From: DATFDN01 sp963818725
Lineage (GTDB): Bacteria; Pseudomonadota; Alphaproteobacteria; Acetobacterales; Acetobacteraceae
Assembly: GCA_963818725.1 (NCBI GenBank)
Contig: CAWFTU010000018.1
Span: forward strand, 310,001-374,000
Direction: 5' to 3'
Length of the DNA stretch: 64,000 nt
Positions 45,180 through 55,270 of this stretch are shown piece after piece (positions within the stretch are counted from its first letter, which is position 1; every line of letters starts with the position of its first letter). Made by a program: the position numbers and the translations under genes. The notes under the pieces were generated by a model that was not told where the DNA came from, made no database searches, and was given only the letters and a program-made list of their open reading frames with translations.

Positions 45180-46023
45180 ATGACAACGTTACGCGTGCAA
45201 ATGACCGAAGACATGAGGGTGGCCGGGTTGGCGGCCGGAACCCAGCGCATCTACCTCGACGGGGTTCGCCGTCTGGCCAAGCACTACCGGCGCGCGCCCG
45301 ACCAACTGAGCGAGGCAGAGGTGCGCGCCTACCTGCTTGCATTGCGCGAGCGGGGCGTGGCCCTCGGCACCTTCAAGACCAACCACGGCGGCATCCAGTT
45401 CCTCTACCGTCGAACGCTGGATCGCGATTGGCCGCTGTTCGGGGGGAAAAAGGATCCGTCCCCCGAAGCAGCGCCGCCTCCCGGTCGCCCTGCCGGACGC
45501 GCAGGTCCGTAAGCTCCTGGGCTGCATCAGGAGCCCGAGCCACAAGGCCTGTCTTGCCCTCATGTATGCCTGCGGTCTGCGGGTCAGCGAGGCCGCGACC
45601 CTGGAGATCGGCGCCATCGACGGCGCCAATCGGCTGCTGCGCATCATCGGCAAGGGCGACAAGCAGCGCCTCGTGCCGCTGCCTGCACCCCTGCTGGACG
45701 AGTTGCGCAGCTTGTGGCGAACGCATCGCCATCCGCGCTGGCTGTTTCCCAGCCGCGATGGCGCCAACCCGGTCAACCAGCACGTGCTGGGCCGCACCTT
45801 CAGGGCCGCCGCCCGGGCCGCCGGCATCACACTGCCGGTCACGGCGCACGCGTTGCGGCACAGCTATGCGACCCGGCTGCTCGAGCATGGCGTCGATACG
45901 AGGATCGTGCAGATCCTGCTCGGCCACGCCAACATTTCGACGACCGCCATCTACACCCACCTGACCGAGCCGACCCGCGTCTCGCTGCGCGGTGTCGTCG
46001 ACGGATTGACGACCGGCCTCTGA
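45180..46023 (+). pseudogene. tyrosine recombinase of IS91 element 2, frameshifted
   Basis: MTTLRVQMTEDMRVAGLAAG, QRIYLDGVRRLAKHYRRAPD, LGTFKTNHGGIQFLYRRTLD. In TTCGGGGGGAAAAAGG near 45445 the frame is lost by one base. The remainder RIRPPKQRRLPVALPDAQVR, CGLRVSEAATLEIGAIDGAN, VTAHALRHSYATRLLEHGVD and GHANISTTAIYTHLTEPTRV (Tyr) follows in the next frame. All catalytic residues are present, so one extra base in the G/A run is the only defect. Confidence 0.8.
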
Positions 46024-46038
46024 CACCGCGGCCCCGCC

Positions 46039-47160
46039 GTGATCGAGGTGGCGGACGTCTTCCGCCGCTTTGCGGCCGACTACCTGGCGGCCCATGGCGC
46101 GTCGATGCTGCCATCGCATCGGCGTGCCATCACCGACATCCTGGCCTGCCGCACCAAAGCCCTCGGTGGCCACCTCTGGCGTTGCGACCAGTGCAGCGCC
46201 GAGCGGTTCGCCTATCACTCCTGCAAGAACCGGAGCTGTCCCAAATGCCACACCGACCAGACCGAGCGCTGGCTGCAGGCCCGCCAGGCCGAGATGCTGC
46301 CGAGCCGCTATTTCCACGTCACCGTCACCATCCCCGAGGAGTTGCGCGAGGTGCTGCGCACCAACCAGCGCGACGGCTACGCCCTGCTGATGAAAGCCGC
46401 GGCCGAGGCGATCATCGAACTCGCCCGCGACCCGCGCCATGTCGGCGGCACCGTCGGTGTGCTCGCGGTGCTGCACACCTGGACACAGCAACTCGTCTTC
46501 CACCCTCACGTCCACTGTCTGGTCACCGGCGGCGGTGTCTCCGATGACGGTCGCCTGTGGCATCCGGCCCGCACCGATTTCCTCGTGCCGGTCAGGGCAC
46601 TCGCCAAGCTCGTGCGCGGCAAGCTCAGGGCCGGGTTCGCGGCGCAGCGTCCCGACCTGGTCCTGCCCGCCGCGGCTTGGGCGAAGCCCTGGGTCGTCCA
46701 CTGCACCGCCTGGGGCGAGGGCGAGCAGGCCGTGCTGGACTATCTCGCCCGCTACGTGTTCCGCGTCGCCATCACCAATGCCCGCATCGTCGGTCTCGAC
46801 GACCAGACCGTGACCATCCGCCACAGGCACCGCCAATCCAACCGATGGCGGGCCAGCCGCATCCCGGGCCACGCGTTCATGCGCCGGTTCCTGCAGCACG
46901 TGCTGCCCAAGGGCCTGCACAAGGTCCGCTACTTCGGCCTGTGGCACCATACCAGGCGCGAGCAGGCGGCCCGCGCCCGGCTTCTGCTGCAACTCGACCG
47001 TTCGGCTGCGGCCGCGCGCCATGACGAGACGGTCGAGGTCGCCGCCGGCGCGGCCACAGACCGCGCGCGACCCGACGGCCCCCAGATCTGTCCGTGCTGC
47101 CGACAAGGGCATCTTGTCCGCATCCGCCGCCTTTCCCCCAAGCAGGCGTGCGGACCATGA
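46039..47160 (+). CDS. IS91 family HUH transposase (element 2)
   Basis: 373 aa, GTG start. Zinc domain CDQCSAERFAYHSCKNRSCP KCH, HUH site VLHTWTQQLVFHPHVHCLVT, catalytic Tyr region LDYLARYVFRVAITNARIVG, C-terminal ICPCCRQGHLVRIRRL. About half identical to the transposase at 41496 by eye. Intact. Confidence 0.9.
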   Translation: MIEVADVFRRFAADYLAAHGASMLPSHRRAITDILACRTKALGGHLWRCDQCSAERFAYHSCKNRSCPKCHTDQTERWLQARQAEMLPSRYFHVTVTIPEELREVLRTNQRDGYALLMKAAAEAIIELARDPRHVGGTVGVLAVLHTWTQQLVFHPHVHCLVTGGGVSDDGRLWHPARTDFLVPVRALAKLVRGKLRAGFAAQRPDLVLPAAAWAKPWVVHCTAWGEGEQAVLDYLARYVFRVAITNARIVGLDDQTVTIRHRHRQSNRWRASRIPGHAFMRRFLQHVLPKGLHKVRYFGLWHHTRREQAARARLLLQLDRSAAAARHDETVEVAAGAATDRARPDGPQICPCCRQGHLVRIRRLSPKQACGP

Positions 47161-47651
47161 CGAGGGCTCCTGTCCCATCCGATCAACACCGCTGTTTGCT
47201 GCTCCCCTCCCCAGCACCGCCACGCAGGCGAAGGCGGGGTGTTGCCCGATATCGTCGCAGTTCGGTCAATGGCGCCCGAAACAGCTGCTTCGGATTGACG
47301 GGCCCGCCCGCACACCCGACCTCATCCCGGGTCGCGCGCGCTTGTTTGGGCTCGCTGCGCCGCCAGCAGCGCCAATCGCTGGCGCACCCGAATTTCATAG
47401 CCAGGCGCCTGACCTGAAAATTCCAAAGGCCGCAATCGCGCCAAGCCGTTCAGTCCAACCAAGTTTCTGCATCGGCTACGCGACGCAGAAACTCTTAAAT
47501 CGTTTGTGAGACAGTGCTGAGCAAAGGCGGCTGAGCAGAAGCGGTGTCGAGCCGGTCGGCCGTGCTGTTGGCGTGGGCGCGCGGGCTGTGTTGGATCGTG
47601 CCGTCGCTCCCTCGGTGGCATCTCCGCCGAGCAGCGTGCTTCTGTCGCCGC
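47161..47651. other. right end of IS91 element 2 and intergenic flank
   Basis: Holds the IS91-type right end (47443-47460). No gene recognised between it and the helicase stop at 47652. Confidence 0.45.
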
Positions 47652-49208
47652 CTACTCCCTCAAGGGGAGCAGCTCCATCCTCAGAATCCGGTCCACCCGG
47701 AACATGCGCTCCTCCTGCGCCCAGGTGCAGAAGGCCTTGAGGCCCGGAAACTCCTTCCCGCGGTATTCCTGCGTTCCGACCGCGAGGGGGATGACGATGC
47801 GCCGCGACTGGGTGTCGTTGGCCTTGAGGTAGGTGAGCGCCAGCTCCCGCCGCTCCTCCATCGCCTTGCGGATGAGCTCTGTCTTGCCTTCCAGCGACAG
47901 CTCCGCTTCCGATCGGCGGTACCGATGTCCGGTCATGAAAGCGGAAATCCGGTGGTCCACGCGGATGTGGCTTTTGCGGATCGGGGTCCTGAGCACGATG
48001 CCCTCGAAGGCGGTGCAGCGGCTGAGCGCGACATACATCTGGCCCGGGGCGAACGTCCCGCGGTCCAGATCGATGACGATCCGCTCGAACGTCTTTCCCT
48101 GGCTCTTGTGGATGGTGACGGCCCAGGCCAGCCGGAACGGGAACTGGGTGAACGTGCCCACTGGCTCGGACGCGAGCATACCGTCCTGCAGCGTGAACCG
48201 ATACACTTCCCAAGTGTAGGGATACACGGCGACGATCTCGCCGTCCTGCAGCCCTATCACGAGATAGCGCTCGCCCCCCTCGTCCCTCTCCAGCGAGTGG
48301 ATGACGTCGATGCTGCCGTTGACCCAGCGCCGGTCGGCATCGTTGTTCACCATCATGACCTGCGCGCCCGGCTTGAACCTGAGCTCAGTGGCGGTGGGAT
48401 CGTACTCCGTGCCGAAATCGCCTTTGATGCGGGCCTTGGCGGAATGCCGCCTGCCCTTTAGCGCCGCAAGATGCGCCTCGTTGATCTCGTCGGCCTTCCG
48501 GTTGGTGGTGGTGAGGCTGATATGGAAAACGCCGGATGGGGCGTAGTCCGGCTGAAAGCGCGTGTTCAGGCGCTCGATGTCCGCCTCCCCCGCCGAGTTG
48601 TTGCGGATGCGGTTGAGCAGGCTGATGAAGTCCGGGTCCCTCTGGCGGTAGACCTTCTCCAGCTCGACGGTCTCGAGATCGAGGCCGCGCAGCGCGTGGG
48701 CGCTGAAGAAATAGGGCGTCTCGTAGTGGGTGGTGAAGATCGGCTGCTCCGGCCCGGTCACCACCGGGGGGAGCTGGTAGAGATCGCCCACGAACACCAT
48801 CTGCACGCCGCCGAACGGGCGTCCCGCGTCCGGCCCGTAGAGGCGCAGGAACGCGTCCACGCAGTCGAGCAGGTCGGCGCGCAGCATCGAAACCTCGTCG
48901 ATGACGATCGTGCGGAGCCTCCTGTAGAGCTTCGCGTCGCGGGGGCGGCTTTCCCGCCTGCGGACCTTCTCCGGCGTCACGTCGACGCGGAAGCGGAAGA
49001 AGTTGTGGATGGTCTGCCCCCTGACGTTGAGGGCCGCCACGCCGGTCGGCGCCAGCACCACCGGCTTCTTCCGCGTGGTCTCGCAGAAATGCGACAGCAG
49101 CGTCGATTTGCCGGTGCCCGCCTTGCCCGTGATGAACAGGCTGCGGTCCGTCTCCTCCAGGAGCCGCATGGCCTCGAGGAAGCGTTCATTGCGATCGAGC
49201 GAAGTCAT
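47652..49208 (-). CDS. Pif1/RecD-like DNA helicase with WYL-like C-terminus
   Basis: 518 aa. SF1B helicase motifs: LFITGKAGTGKSTLLSHFCE (Walker A, about residues 28-36), VVLAPTGVAALNVRGQTIHN (Ia), IVIDEVSMLRADLLDCVDAF (Walker B, D104/E105), FVGDLYQLPPV (III), LEKVYRQRDPDFISLLNRIR (IV), AWAVTIHKSQGKTFERIVID (V), QMYVALSRCTAFEGIVL (VI). After about residue 430 a linker leads to RIVIPLAVGTQEYRGKEFPG LKAFCTWAQEERMFRVDRI, reminiscent of a WYL ligand-sensing module. The ATG lies 3-8 bp from the IS21 end, so its native promoter is gone. Confidence 0.85.
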   Translation of the reverse strand: MTSLDRNERFLEAMRLLEETDRSLFITGKAGTGKSTLLSHFCETTRKKPVVLAPTGVAALNVRGQTIHNFFRFRVDVTPEKVRRRESRPRDAKLYRRLRTIVIDEVSMLRADLLDCVDAFLRLYGPDAGRPFGGVQMVFVGDLYQLPPVVTGPEQPIFTTHYETPYFFSAHALRGLDLETVELEKVYRQRDPDFISLLNRIRNNSAGEADIERLNTRFQPDYAPSGVFHISLTTTNRKADEINEAHLAALKGRRHSAKARIKGDFGTEYDPTATELRFKPGAQVMMVNNDADRRWVNGSIDVIHSLERDEGGERYLVIGLQDGEIVAVYPYTWEVYRFTLQDGMLASEPVGTFTQFPFRLAWAVTIHKSQGKTFERIVIDLDRGTFAPGQMYVALSRCTAFEGIVLRTPIRKSHIRVDHRISAFMTGHRYRRSEAELSLEGKTELIRKAMEERRELALTYLKANDTQSRRIVIPLAVGTQEYRGKEFPGLKAFCTWAQEERMFRVDRILRMELLPLRE

Positions 49209-49412
49209 CTTGCGCGTTCCGGCCGATCGTGATCACCAATTCCGTGTGATCGTGATCATCCAATCCGTTCGATCCTGATCATGCCTTCCGGCGGATCCTG
49301 ATCACTGATTCCGGTGATCCTGATCATCCGGAGATGACGCTGCCGTTCGGCTGCCGCTGACAGTCTTCAACCGAAGGTAGTTTCGATCCTTTGCCGAGGA
49401 GCAGGGATCGGG

Positions 49413-50954
49413 ATGCCTGGCGAGAGATTGTCGATGCGAAAGATACGCGAGTTGTTGCGCCTGCGGTGGGAGCACAATCTGCCGCAGCGGGTGATCGCCC
49501 AGAGCCTGAGACTGAGCCAGGGCTCGGTGAGCGACTACCTGAGCCGGGCGCGCCGTGCCTGTCTGACCTGGCCGCTGCCGGATGGGTTGGATGACGCGCA
49601 GCTCGAGGCGCTGCTGTTTCCGCTGCCGCCGGATGTGCCGTCCGATCAGCGTCCAGTCCCGGACTGGGCGGCTGTGCATCGCGACCTTCGTCGGCCGAAC
49701 GTGACGCTGGCGTTGCTGTGGGAAGAATACCGCGCGGCGACGACCGATGGGTTCAGCTACTCCTGGTTCTGCGATCTGTATCGCGAATGGGCCGGACGGC
49801 TGAAGCCGACGCTGCGCCAGGTCCACATCGCAGGCGAACGGCTGTTCGTCGACTTTGCCGGTCACACCATGGAGGTGATCGATGCGGCGACCGGTGAGAT
49901 CCGCCGTGCCGAAATCTTCGTCGCCGTGCTGGGCGCATCGAGCTTCATTTACGCCGAAGCCACCGCGAGCCAGGCGCTGCCCGACTGGATTGCGGCGCAC
50001 GTCAACACGCTGACCGCCCTGGGCGGCGTGCCGCGGCAGATCGTCAGTGATAACCTCAAGGCGGGGATCACCAAGGCTTGCTTCCACGAGCCGACGGTGA
50101 ATCGCACCTACGCCGACCTGGCGGCGCACTACCGCACCGCGATCATTCCCGCCCGCCCATACAAACCGCGTGACAAGGCCAAGGTCGAGGTCGGCGTGCA
50201 GGTGGTGCAACGCTGGATTCTGGCACGGCTGCGCAATCGGCGGTTCTTCTCGCTGGCTGAGCTGAACCGGGCGATCCGCGAACTGGTCGATCAACTCAAC
50301 GTCCGGCCGATGCGTGGTTGGGGCACGACGCGGCGCGCCCTGTTCGAGCAGCTCGATCGACCCGCCCTGTCGGCGCTGCCGCCGACGCCCTACGAATACG
50401 CCGACTGGAAGCGTTGCCGGGTCACCCTCGACTACCACATCGAGGTCGCGAAGCATTTCTACTCGGTGCCGTTCCGATTGCTGCGCCAGGAAGTGGAGGC
50501 GCGCATCACCGCAAAAACGGTGGAGATCTTCCATCGCGGCAAGCTGGTTGCCACGCATCTGCGCAACCTGCGCCCCTATCAACCCAGCACAGTGGCCGAC
50601 CACATGCCGAGTTCGCACCGGCGCTACCGCGACTGGACGCATGAGCGCCTCCAGCGTGAAGCGGCCGCGACCGGTGCTGACACCGCGACGCTGGTCGCGA
50701 TCATCCTGCGTTCGCGCCCGCATCCCGAACAGGGGTTCCGGTCCTGCATCGGCATTCTCGGGCTGCGGAAACGTTACGGGGCGGAACGTTTGGATGCCGC
50801 CTGCGCCAAGGCGCTGGCACTCGGTACCCGCTCCTACGGCTCGGTCGCCGCGATCCTGAAGAATGCTCAGGAAAGCAAGACGGCTCCCCAAAGGGAGACC
50901 GACCAACCCAGCCTGTTCCACGAGAACATTCGTGGCCCCGGCTACTACCATTGA
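49413..50954 (+). CDS. istA: IS21 transposase IstA
   Basis: 513 aa. HTH at the N-terminus (LRWEHNLPQRVIAQSLRLSQ GSVSDYLSRA), rve core with Asp in RLFVDFAGHTMEVIDAATGE, Asp in PRQIVSDNLKAGITKA and Glu in RDKAKVEVGVQVVQRWILAR, and a C-terminal beta-barrel (HFYSVPFRLLRQEVEARITA, VEIFHRGKLVATHLR). Full length, no breaks. Confidence 0.93.
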   Translation: MPGERLSMRKIRELLRLRWEHNLPQRVIAQSLRLSQGSVSDYLSRARRACLTWPLPDGLDDAQLEALLFPLPPDVPSDQRPVPDWAAVHRDLRRPNVTLALLWEEYRAATTDGFSYSWFCDLYREWAGRLKPTLRQVHIAGERLFVDFAGHTMEVIDAATGEIRRAEIFVAVLGASSFIYAEATASQALPDWIAAHVNTLTALGGVPRQIVSDNLKAGITKACFHEPTVNRTYADLAAHYRTAIIPARPYKPRDKAKVEVGVQVVQRWILARLRNRRFFSLAELNRAIRELVDQLNVRPMRGWGTTRRALFEQLDRPALSALPPTPYEYADWKRCRVTLDYHIEVAKHFYSVPFRLLRQEVEARITAKTVEIFHRGKLVATHLRNLRPYQPSTVADHMPSSHRRYRDWTHERLQREAAATGADTATLVAIILRSRPHPEQGFRSCIGILGLRKRYGAERLDAACAKALALGTRSYGSVAAILKNAQESKTAPQRETDQPSLFHENIRGPGYYH

Positions 50955-50965
50955 AAGGAAGAACG

Positions 50966-51745
50966 ATGCTGATCCATCCCATGGCGGAGCGCCTGCGCGG
51001 CCTTGGCCTGACGGCAATGGCCGACGCGTTCCTCGACCTGCGCAACCAGTCGGCGGCCGATGATCTGTCGCGCGAGGACTGGCTCGGTCTGCTGATCGAT
51101 CGCGAAGTCACGGCGCGCGACAACAAGCGGCTCGGCCGCCGGTTGAGCGTTGCCCGGCTGCGGCAGAACGCGGTGGTCGAGGACGCCGATCTGCGCACGC
51201 CCCGCGGGCTCGATCGTGGCCTGTTCCAGACCCTCACCACCTGCGCCTGGATCCGCGACAGCCACCACGTGCTGATCGGCGGTCCGACCGGGGTGGGCAA
51301 ATCCTGGTTGGCCTGCGCTCTCGGCCACAAGGCCTGCCGTGAGGGGTTCTCCGTCCTCTATCGGCGGGCGCCACGCCTGTTCGCCGACCTCGCCACAGCC
51401 CGTGGCGAGGGGCGGCTGGCGCGCCTGATGAAGAACCTGGAGCGGACACGCCTGCTCATCATCGATGACTGGGGTCCCGAACCGCTGAACGCCGAGCAGC
51501 GGCGGGACCTGCTGGAGATCGTCGACGACCGTGAAGGGAAAGGCTCGCTGCTGATTACCAGCCAGGTTCCCATAAGCCGTTGGCACGAGATTGTCGGCGA
51601 CCCCACCCTCGGAGACGCAATTCTGGACCGCGTCGTCCATCGCGCTCACCGCATCGAACTGAAAGGACCCAGTTTGCGAAAACGCCACGCCGTCAATGCC
51701 CCCGTCTCGGACGACGCAAGCTTGACGAACGCCAAGGGAAAGTGA
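50966..51745 (+). CDS. istB: IS21 helper ATPase IstB
   Basis: 259 aa from ATG 50966 after AAGGA (an upstream TTG overlapping istA is less likely). AAA+ motifs: HHVLIGGPTGVGKSWLACAL (Walker A), RLLIIDDWGPEPLNAEQRRD (Walker B) and SLLITSQVPISRWHEIVGDP TLGDAILDRVVHRAHRIELK at the C-terminus. It selects the target and activates IstA. Confidence 0.93.
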   Translation: MLIHPMAERLRGLGLTAMADAFLDLRNQSAADDLSREDWLGLLIDREVTARDNKRLGRRLSVARLRQNAVVEDADLRTPRGLDRGLFQTLTTCAWIRDSHHVLIGGPTGVGKSWLACALGHKACREGFSVLYRRAPRLFADLATARGEGRLARLMKNLERTRLLIIDDWGPEPLNAEQRRDLLEIVDDREGKGSLLITSQVPISRWHEIVGDPTLGDAILDRVVHRAHRIELKGPSLRKRHAVNAPVSDDASLTNAKGK

Positions 51746-51895
51746 GACGAGATCAACCGTCAGTGGCATCGTCCTGTCACCGCACCGTGCCGCTCGCAAG
51801 GTCCCGCTCAGGCCCAGCGAGCGCGCGTTCACGATCACCGGATCAGGTGATCACGATCGGCCGGAATGGCTGATCAGGATCAACGGAATCCGCAG

Positions 51896-53538
51896 CTCTG
51901 GCCCTCGCGCACCGCCGCCTCGGCCAGGCGTGCGAACTGGCTGCCGATCGTCGGCGTCCGCGAGGCCTTGCAGTGCTGCCGAATGGCTTGCTCCTGGAGC
52001 GTGCCCATGGCAGCGCATCCGCCGAGAGCAGCGCGTCGTAATCGGCAACCGTCGGCATCGGCCGGTCATAACGGGCCAGCGCGCCGACTTCGATCGGCTC
52101 GGGACGGGTCTTGCGCGGCGCGGCTTCGGTCAGCAGGCAACGCACCGCTGTCACGTCGCAGGCGCCCAGCGACACCGCTTGCGCAACGGCTGCGCGCGGC
52201 CGGCCGTGACCGAACTCCCGTCCCAGCGCCACCACCGCCACCATCGCGCGGGTGCCGCTCTGCCGGCCGTGCCGGGCCCGCAGGCAGTCCCAGGGCACGT
52301 CGTAGCAGGGCGGGCCAGCGCCCGCTCTCGCGCCACTGCCGCAGCGGTTTGGAGCCGGCGAGCGCGCCGGGCTTGCGGTCCAGAACGTCGAGGTGGTGCT
52401 CCAGGCCGAGGATTTGTTGGCGACGGCTGTAGCAGCGCTCGTGGCGCGCCGCCGGGCGGCCGGCACGCCAGATTTCCACATGCGTGGGGTGGGCCCGCGC
52501 CTCCGCCTGGGTGCCGGCCCTGACCGGGACGAGTAGAGGTTGGTCTTGACCGCGACGCAGCCCTGCTTGTTGACCACCGGAAAGGCAGTGTCGACCAGCT
52601 CGAACCGCTCGGGGGCGAGCGGCAGGAGGCGATCGCGCTCTGTGGTCGTGGCGACACCGATCGGCTCGGTGCGCCCGCTCAGGACGCGGGCCTCATCCGC
52701 CCGACACCCCGCGAGCAGCAGGACGTTCAACGCATCGAGGGCGGCCACCTCGGGGACCGGGACGAGGTGGTTGCGCCGGAAATAGCCACCCTCGCCCTCG
52801 ACGCCACCCTTTTCATGGGCCTCGCCCGGGGCGCAGAACTCCGCAGCGAAGCGCCAGCGCGAGCGGAACGCGACGAACCGCGCCGTCTCCTCCCGCCGAT
52901 GACCGCGCAGGACGCGGCGCACCGCACTCGCGAGATTGTCGTAGCGGAGTCGGCGAAAGACGCCGCCAAAGTAGGCGAACGCCCGCTCGTGCGCGTCCAG
53001 GAGCGCCTGCCGGGCGGCCCGCAGACAGGCGCGGTGAAACGCCGCCCCGCTCGCCATCGAGCGCATCGCAAACACCCGGACTTTGAGGCGCTCGCCACCG
53101 AGATCGGCCCACGCCTCACACCAGTCCACCTGGGCCCCCTGGCCCCACGCGTGGCTCTGCGGCACAAACGTCTCACATGCTAGCAGGCCGAGCCGGCGGC
53201 GGCGCTCGCGCACATGGTTGCGCAGCGTCAATTCCGCCACCGAGCCGCCTGGAAATTCCGCCAGGACCCGCCGCCACACACGCCGCGCCGTGTGGCGTCC
53301 TGCGCGGCGCGCGCCGGTCGCCCTCCAGAATCGCATCGACAAACGCCGCCACCGCGTCCAGCTTGGGCCTGGCCCGCTGCGGATAGCGGTGCTGCGGCGG
53401 CAGCGCACCGGCGATCGCCTGGCGCACCGTCCGGCGACGCACGCCGAATTTGGCCGCCACGCCTTTGATCGTGCCAACACCGAACTCGTATTCGCGGCGA
53501 AGCTGCTCAAACAATTCCACCTTGGTTTTCCAGTCCAC
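51896..53538 (-). pseudogene. second IS21-type IstA, decayed
   Basis: From ATG 53538: MDWKTKVELFEQLRREYEFG, VGTIKGVAAKFGVRRRTVRQ (HTH), DAILEGDRRAPR. The frame shifts near 53290 to RHTARRVWRRVLAEFPGGSV, SHAWGQGAQVDWCEAWADLG (Asp), YDNLASAVRRVLRGH (Asp region) and HEKGGVEGEGGYFRRNHLVP (Glu). It shifts again near 52520 to HVEIWRAGRPAARHERCYSR RQQ and once more before the end. The 3' end is cut by the intact IS21. At least three breaks, so inactive. It belongs to a different IS21 branch. Confidence 0.8.
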
Positions 53539-53888
53539 TCCGGGCCCCCCAGCATGACCGGAGCGACCGTGGGTTGCGGAATGGAGGGTGGGCCAAAATT
53601 GGTCAGCACTCCGGGCCGAAGTTCAGTAGCAGAGCCAGTCCGCCAGCTTGTGGGGGAATCGGCCGGGCTCTCACCTGCGACACCGATGAGGACGCCCTTG
53701 CCCGAGGCTGGACGCTGGTGCGGGTGCAGCCGATTGACTACCAGCGCGGCCGCGGAGAATCCTGCAGGAAGGCTTCCGCAGGGAATGCCTGATCCGGAGC
53801 GGCAGCGCGAAGCGCGCCGCGATGCGCGAAGGCGGCCGGAGCGCGGCCGCCCTCACAAGAAAAACGCCTCTGAGACGGGAAAGATCGG
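53539..53888. other. intergenic region before the TauE gene
   Basis: One short ORF tail (TCDTDEDALARGWTLVRVQP IDYQRG) may be a gene remnant but is not recognised. Otherwise no gene. Confidence 0.35.
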
Positions 53889-54665
53889 ATGAGTATCGAT
53901 CCGCTGTACTCGTTGTCCGGGTTGTTCGTAGGCCTGCTCGTCGGACAGACCGGTGTGGGCGGCGGCTCGCTGATGACGCCGCTGCTCATCCTGCTCTTCG
54001 GTGTGCATCCAGCCACCGCCGTCGGCACCGATCTGCTGTTCGCCGCCGTCACCAAGTCGACTGGCACCCTGGTCCACGGCCTCAACAAGACGGTGAACTG
54101 GCGGGTGGTGGGGACGCTTGCGACAGGGAGCGTCCCGGCAACGAGCATCACGCTCTTCCTGATGTCCCACCTCGATCTGCCAAGGGCAGACACGTCGGTC
54201 CTGGTCTCGACCGTGCTCGGCGGGGCTCTGATCCTGACCGCGATGGCGCTCATGTTCCGCAAGCAGGTGCTGGCGCTGGCGGCGGAGCGGATCGACATGC
54301 TGAGCGCCGCGCGGGTGAAGTGGCTGACGGTGTTCACCGGCGTGGTCCTCGGTGTGCTGGTGTCGCTCTCCTCGGTTGGTGCCGGCGCGCTGGGGGTGAC
54401 GGTGCTGATCTTCCTCTATCCCCGGATTCCGTTGGCACAGATCGTCGGGTCAAACATCGCCCATGCGGTCCCGCTGACCCTGTGCGCCGGGATCGGGCAC
54501 TGGCTCATCGGTTCGGTCGATCTGCCGCTGCTCGGATCGCTGCTGCTCGGCTCCATCCCGGGGATCATCGTCGGCAGCCAGCTTGCCGCGCATGTGCCGG
54601 AATGGGTGCTGCGGCCCGCGCTGGCGGTGATACTGGCCGTCGTGGGCAGCACGCTCGTGTTGTGA
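53889..54665 (+). CDS. TauE/SafE family membrane transporter
   Basis: 258 aa with about eight hydrophobic segments. The TauE/SafE signature is clear in both halves: GLFVGLLVGQTGVGGGSLMT PLLI with GVHPATAVGTDLLFAAVTKS in the first, and GVLVSLSSVGAGALGVTVLI with PLAQIVGSNIAHAVPLTLCA in the second. Family members export sulfite, sulfoacetate or related anions across the inner membrane. The substrate cannot be told. No sulfur-metabolism gene adjoins it. Confidence 0.88.
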   Translation: MSIDPLYSLSGLFVGLLVGQTGVGGGSLMTPLLILLFGVHPATAVGTDLLFAAVTKSTGTLVHGLNKTVNWRVVGTLATGSVPATSITLFLMSHLDLPRADTSVLVSTVLGGALILTAMALMFRKQVLALAAERIDMLSAARVKWLTVFTGVVLGVLVSLSSVGAGALGVTVLIFLYPRIPLAQIVGSNIAHAVPLTLCAGIGHWLIGSVDLPLLGSLLLGSIPGIIVGSQLAAHVPEWVLRPALAVILAVVGSTLVL

Positions 54666-54810
54666 TCGCCCCCCGGCACTAGAAGGTAGAACGGGTCTTC
54701 AATGCTTCGGGGACGGTTCTTTCGGTTCCGTCAGAGCTCGTGCCAAGGCGGCTGGCCGGCCGGGGCTGGCCTGGCTATAGCACCGCCGCTCACGGCTGGG
54801 GCGGACGGCA

Positions 54811-54975
54811 ATGCAGTGCATCGGGTGCGGCTCGGAGACCGTGGCGGAGCGACCCGAGCGCACCGCGCAGGGCTACCGCCGGTTCCGCTGCCGCTCGTGC
54901 GGCAAGCAATGGAACGAGCGCACCGGCACGGTGCTGAACCGCGCCCAGTACCCCTCCGACGTCATCGCCCGCGGG
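54811..54975 (+). pseudogene. IS6 family transposase, N-terminal fragment
   Basis: MQCIGCGSETVAERPERTAQ, GYRRFRCRSCGKQWNERTGT, VLNRAQYPSDVIA: the zinc-ribbon N-terminus of a group of IS6-type transposases. After about 55 codons it runs into the antisense C-terminal fragment of a similar element. The DDE domain is missing. Confidence 0.7.
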
Positions 54976-55036
54976 TTTCGTCAGAATCTCGCGCCAGCAG
55001 GTGCCGCCAGTGCTCTCGACCGTGCGGGCGGCTCGC

Positions 55037-55270
55037 TCAGGCCGCTTCCAGGATGGCGAGGACGGTCGCGGTCCGGCGGAAGAGGAGCAGTCTGCGGCGG
55101 TCTGCGGGAACGTGCTGGTTGCGACGCGAGCGGAGGCGGAGAAAGTTTCGGAGCTCGTCGTGCCCGCGGCAGAACCGGGCCGCGGACCGGGGACACTGGA
55201 AACCCCGCATGGGTCGACAGCGGCCTTTCAGGCCGCGGTGATCTTGTTCCAGCCTGTTATTGGGAAGCAT
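55037..55270 (-). pseudogene. IS6 family transposase, C-terminal fragment
   Basis: NNRLEQDHRGLKGRCRPMRG, FQCPRSAARFCRGHDELRNF and LRRTATVLAILEAA form the C-terminus with the catalytic Glu (LEQDHRG). It lies opposite to the N-terminal fragment at 54811, so two IS6 remnants face each other. Its 5' side is cut at the palindrome beginning at 55262. Confidence 0.75.

Larger units (their letters stand above)
45063..47460. mobile_element. IS91-type element 2
   Basis: Left end TTGGACTGAACGGCT (45064) and right end AAGCCGTTCAGTCCAACC (47443-47460). Contains a frameshifted tyrosine recombinase and an intact HUH transposase in the same order as element 1. Confidence 0.6.
49211..51895. mobile_element. 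IS21 family element
   Basis: Left end begins near GTTCCGGCCGATCGTGATC (49215) with several repeats of an ATTCCG..GATC.TGATCA unit to 49330. The right end carries the same units in inverse (51830-51895). Multiple terminal repeats are typical of IS21. istA and istB are intact. Its right-end sequence recurs at 29741. Confidence 0.85.

Noticed and set aside
45373..47223. 616-aa minus-strand ORF opposite IS91 element 2
   Set aside because: Same reason: antisense of an intact transposase.
49215..49330. Regularly spaced repeats that could suggest a small CRISPR array
   Set aside because: They are the multiple terminal repeats of the IS21 element and recur in inverse at its right end; spacers are too short and not unique.
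49302..51017. 571-aa minus-strand ORF opposite istA
   Set aside because: Antisense of a confidently identified IstA.
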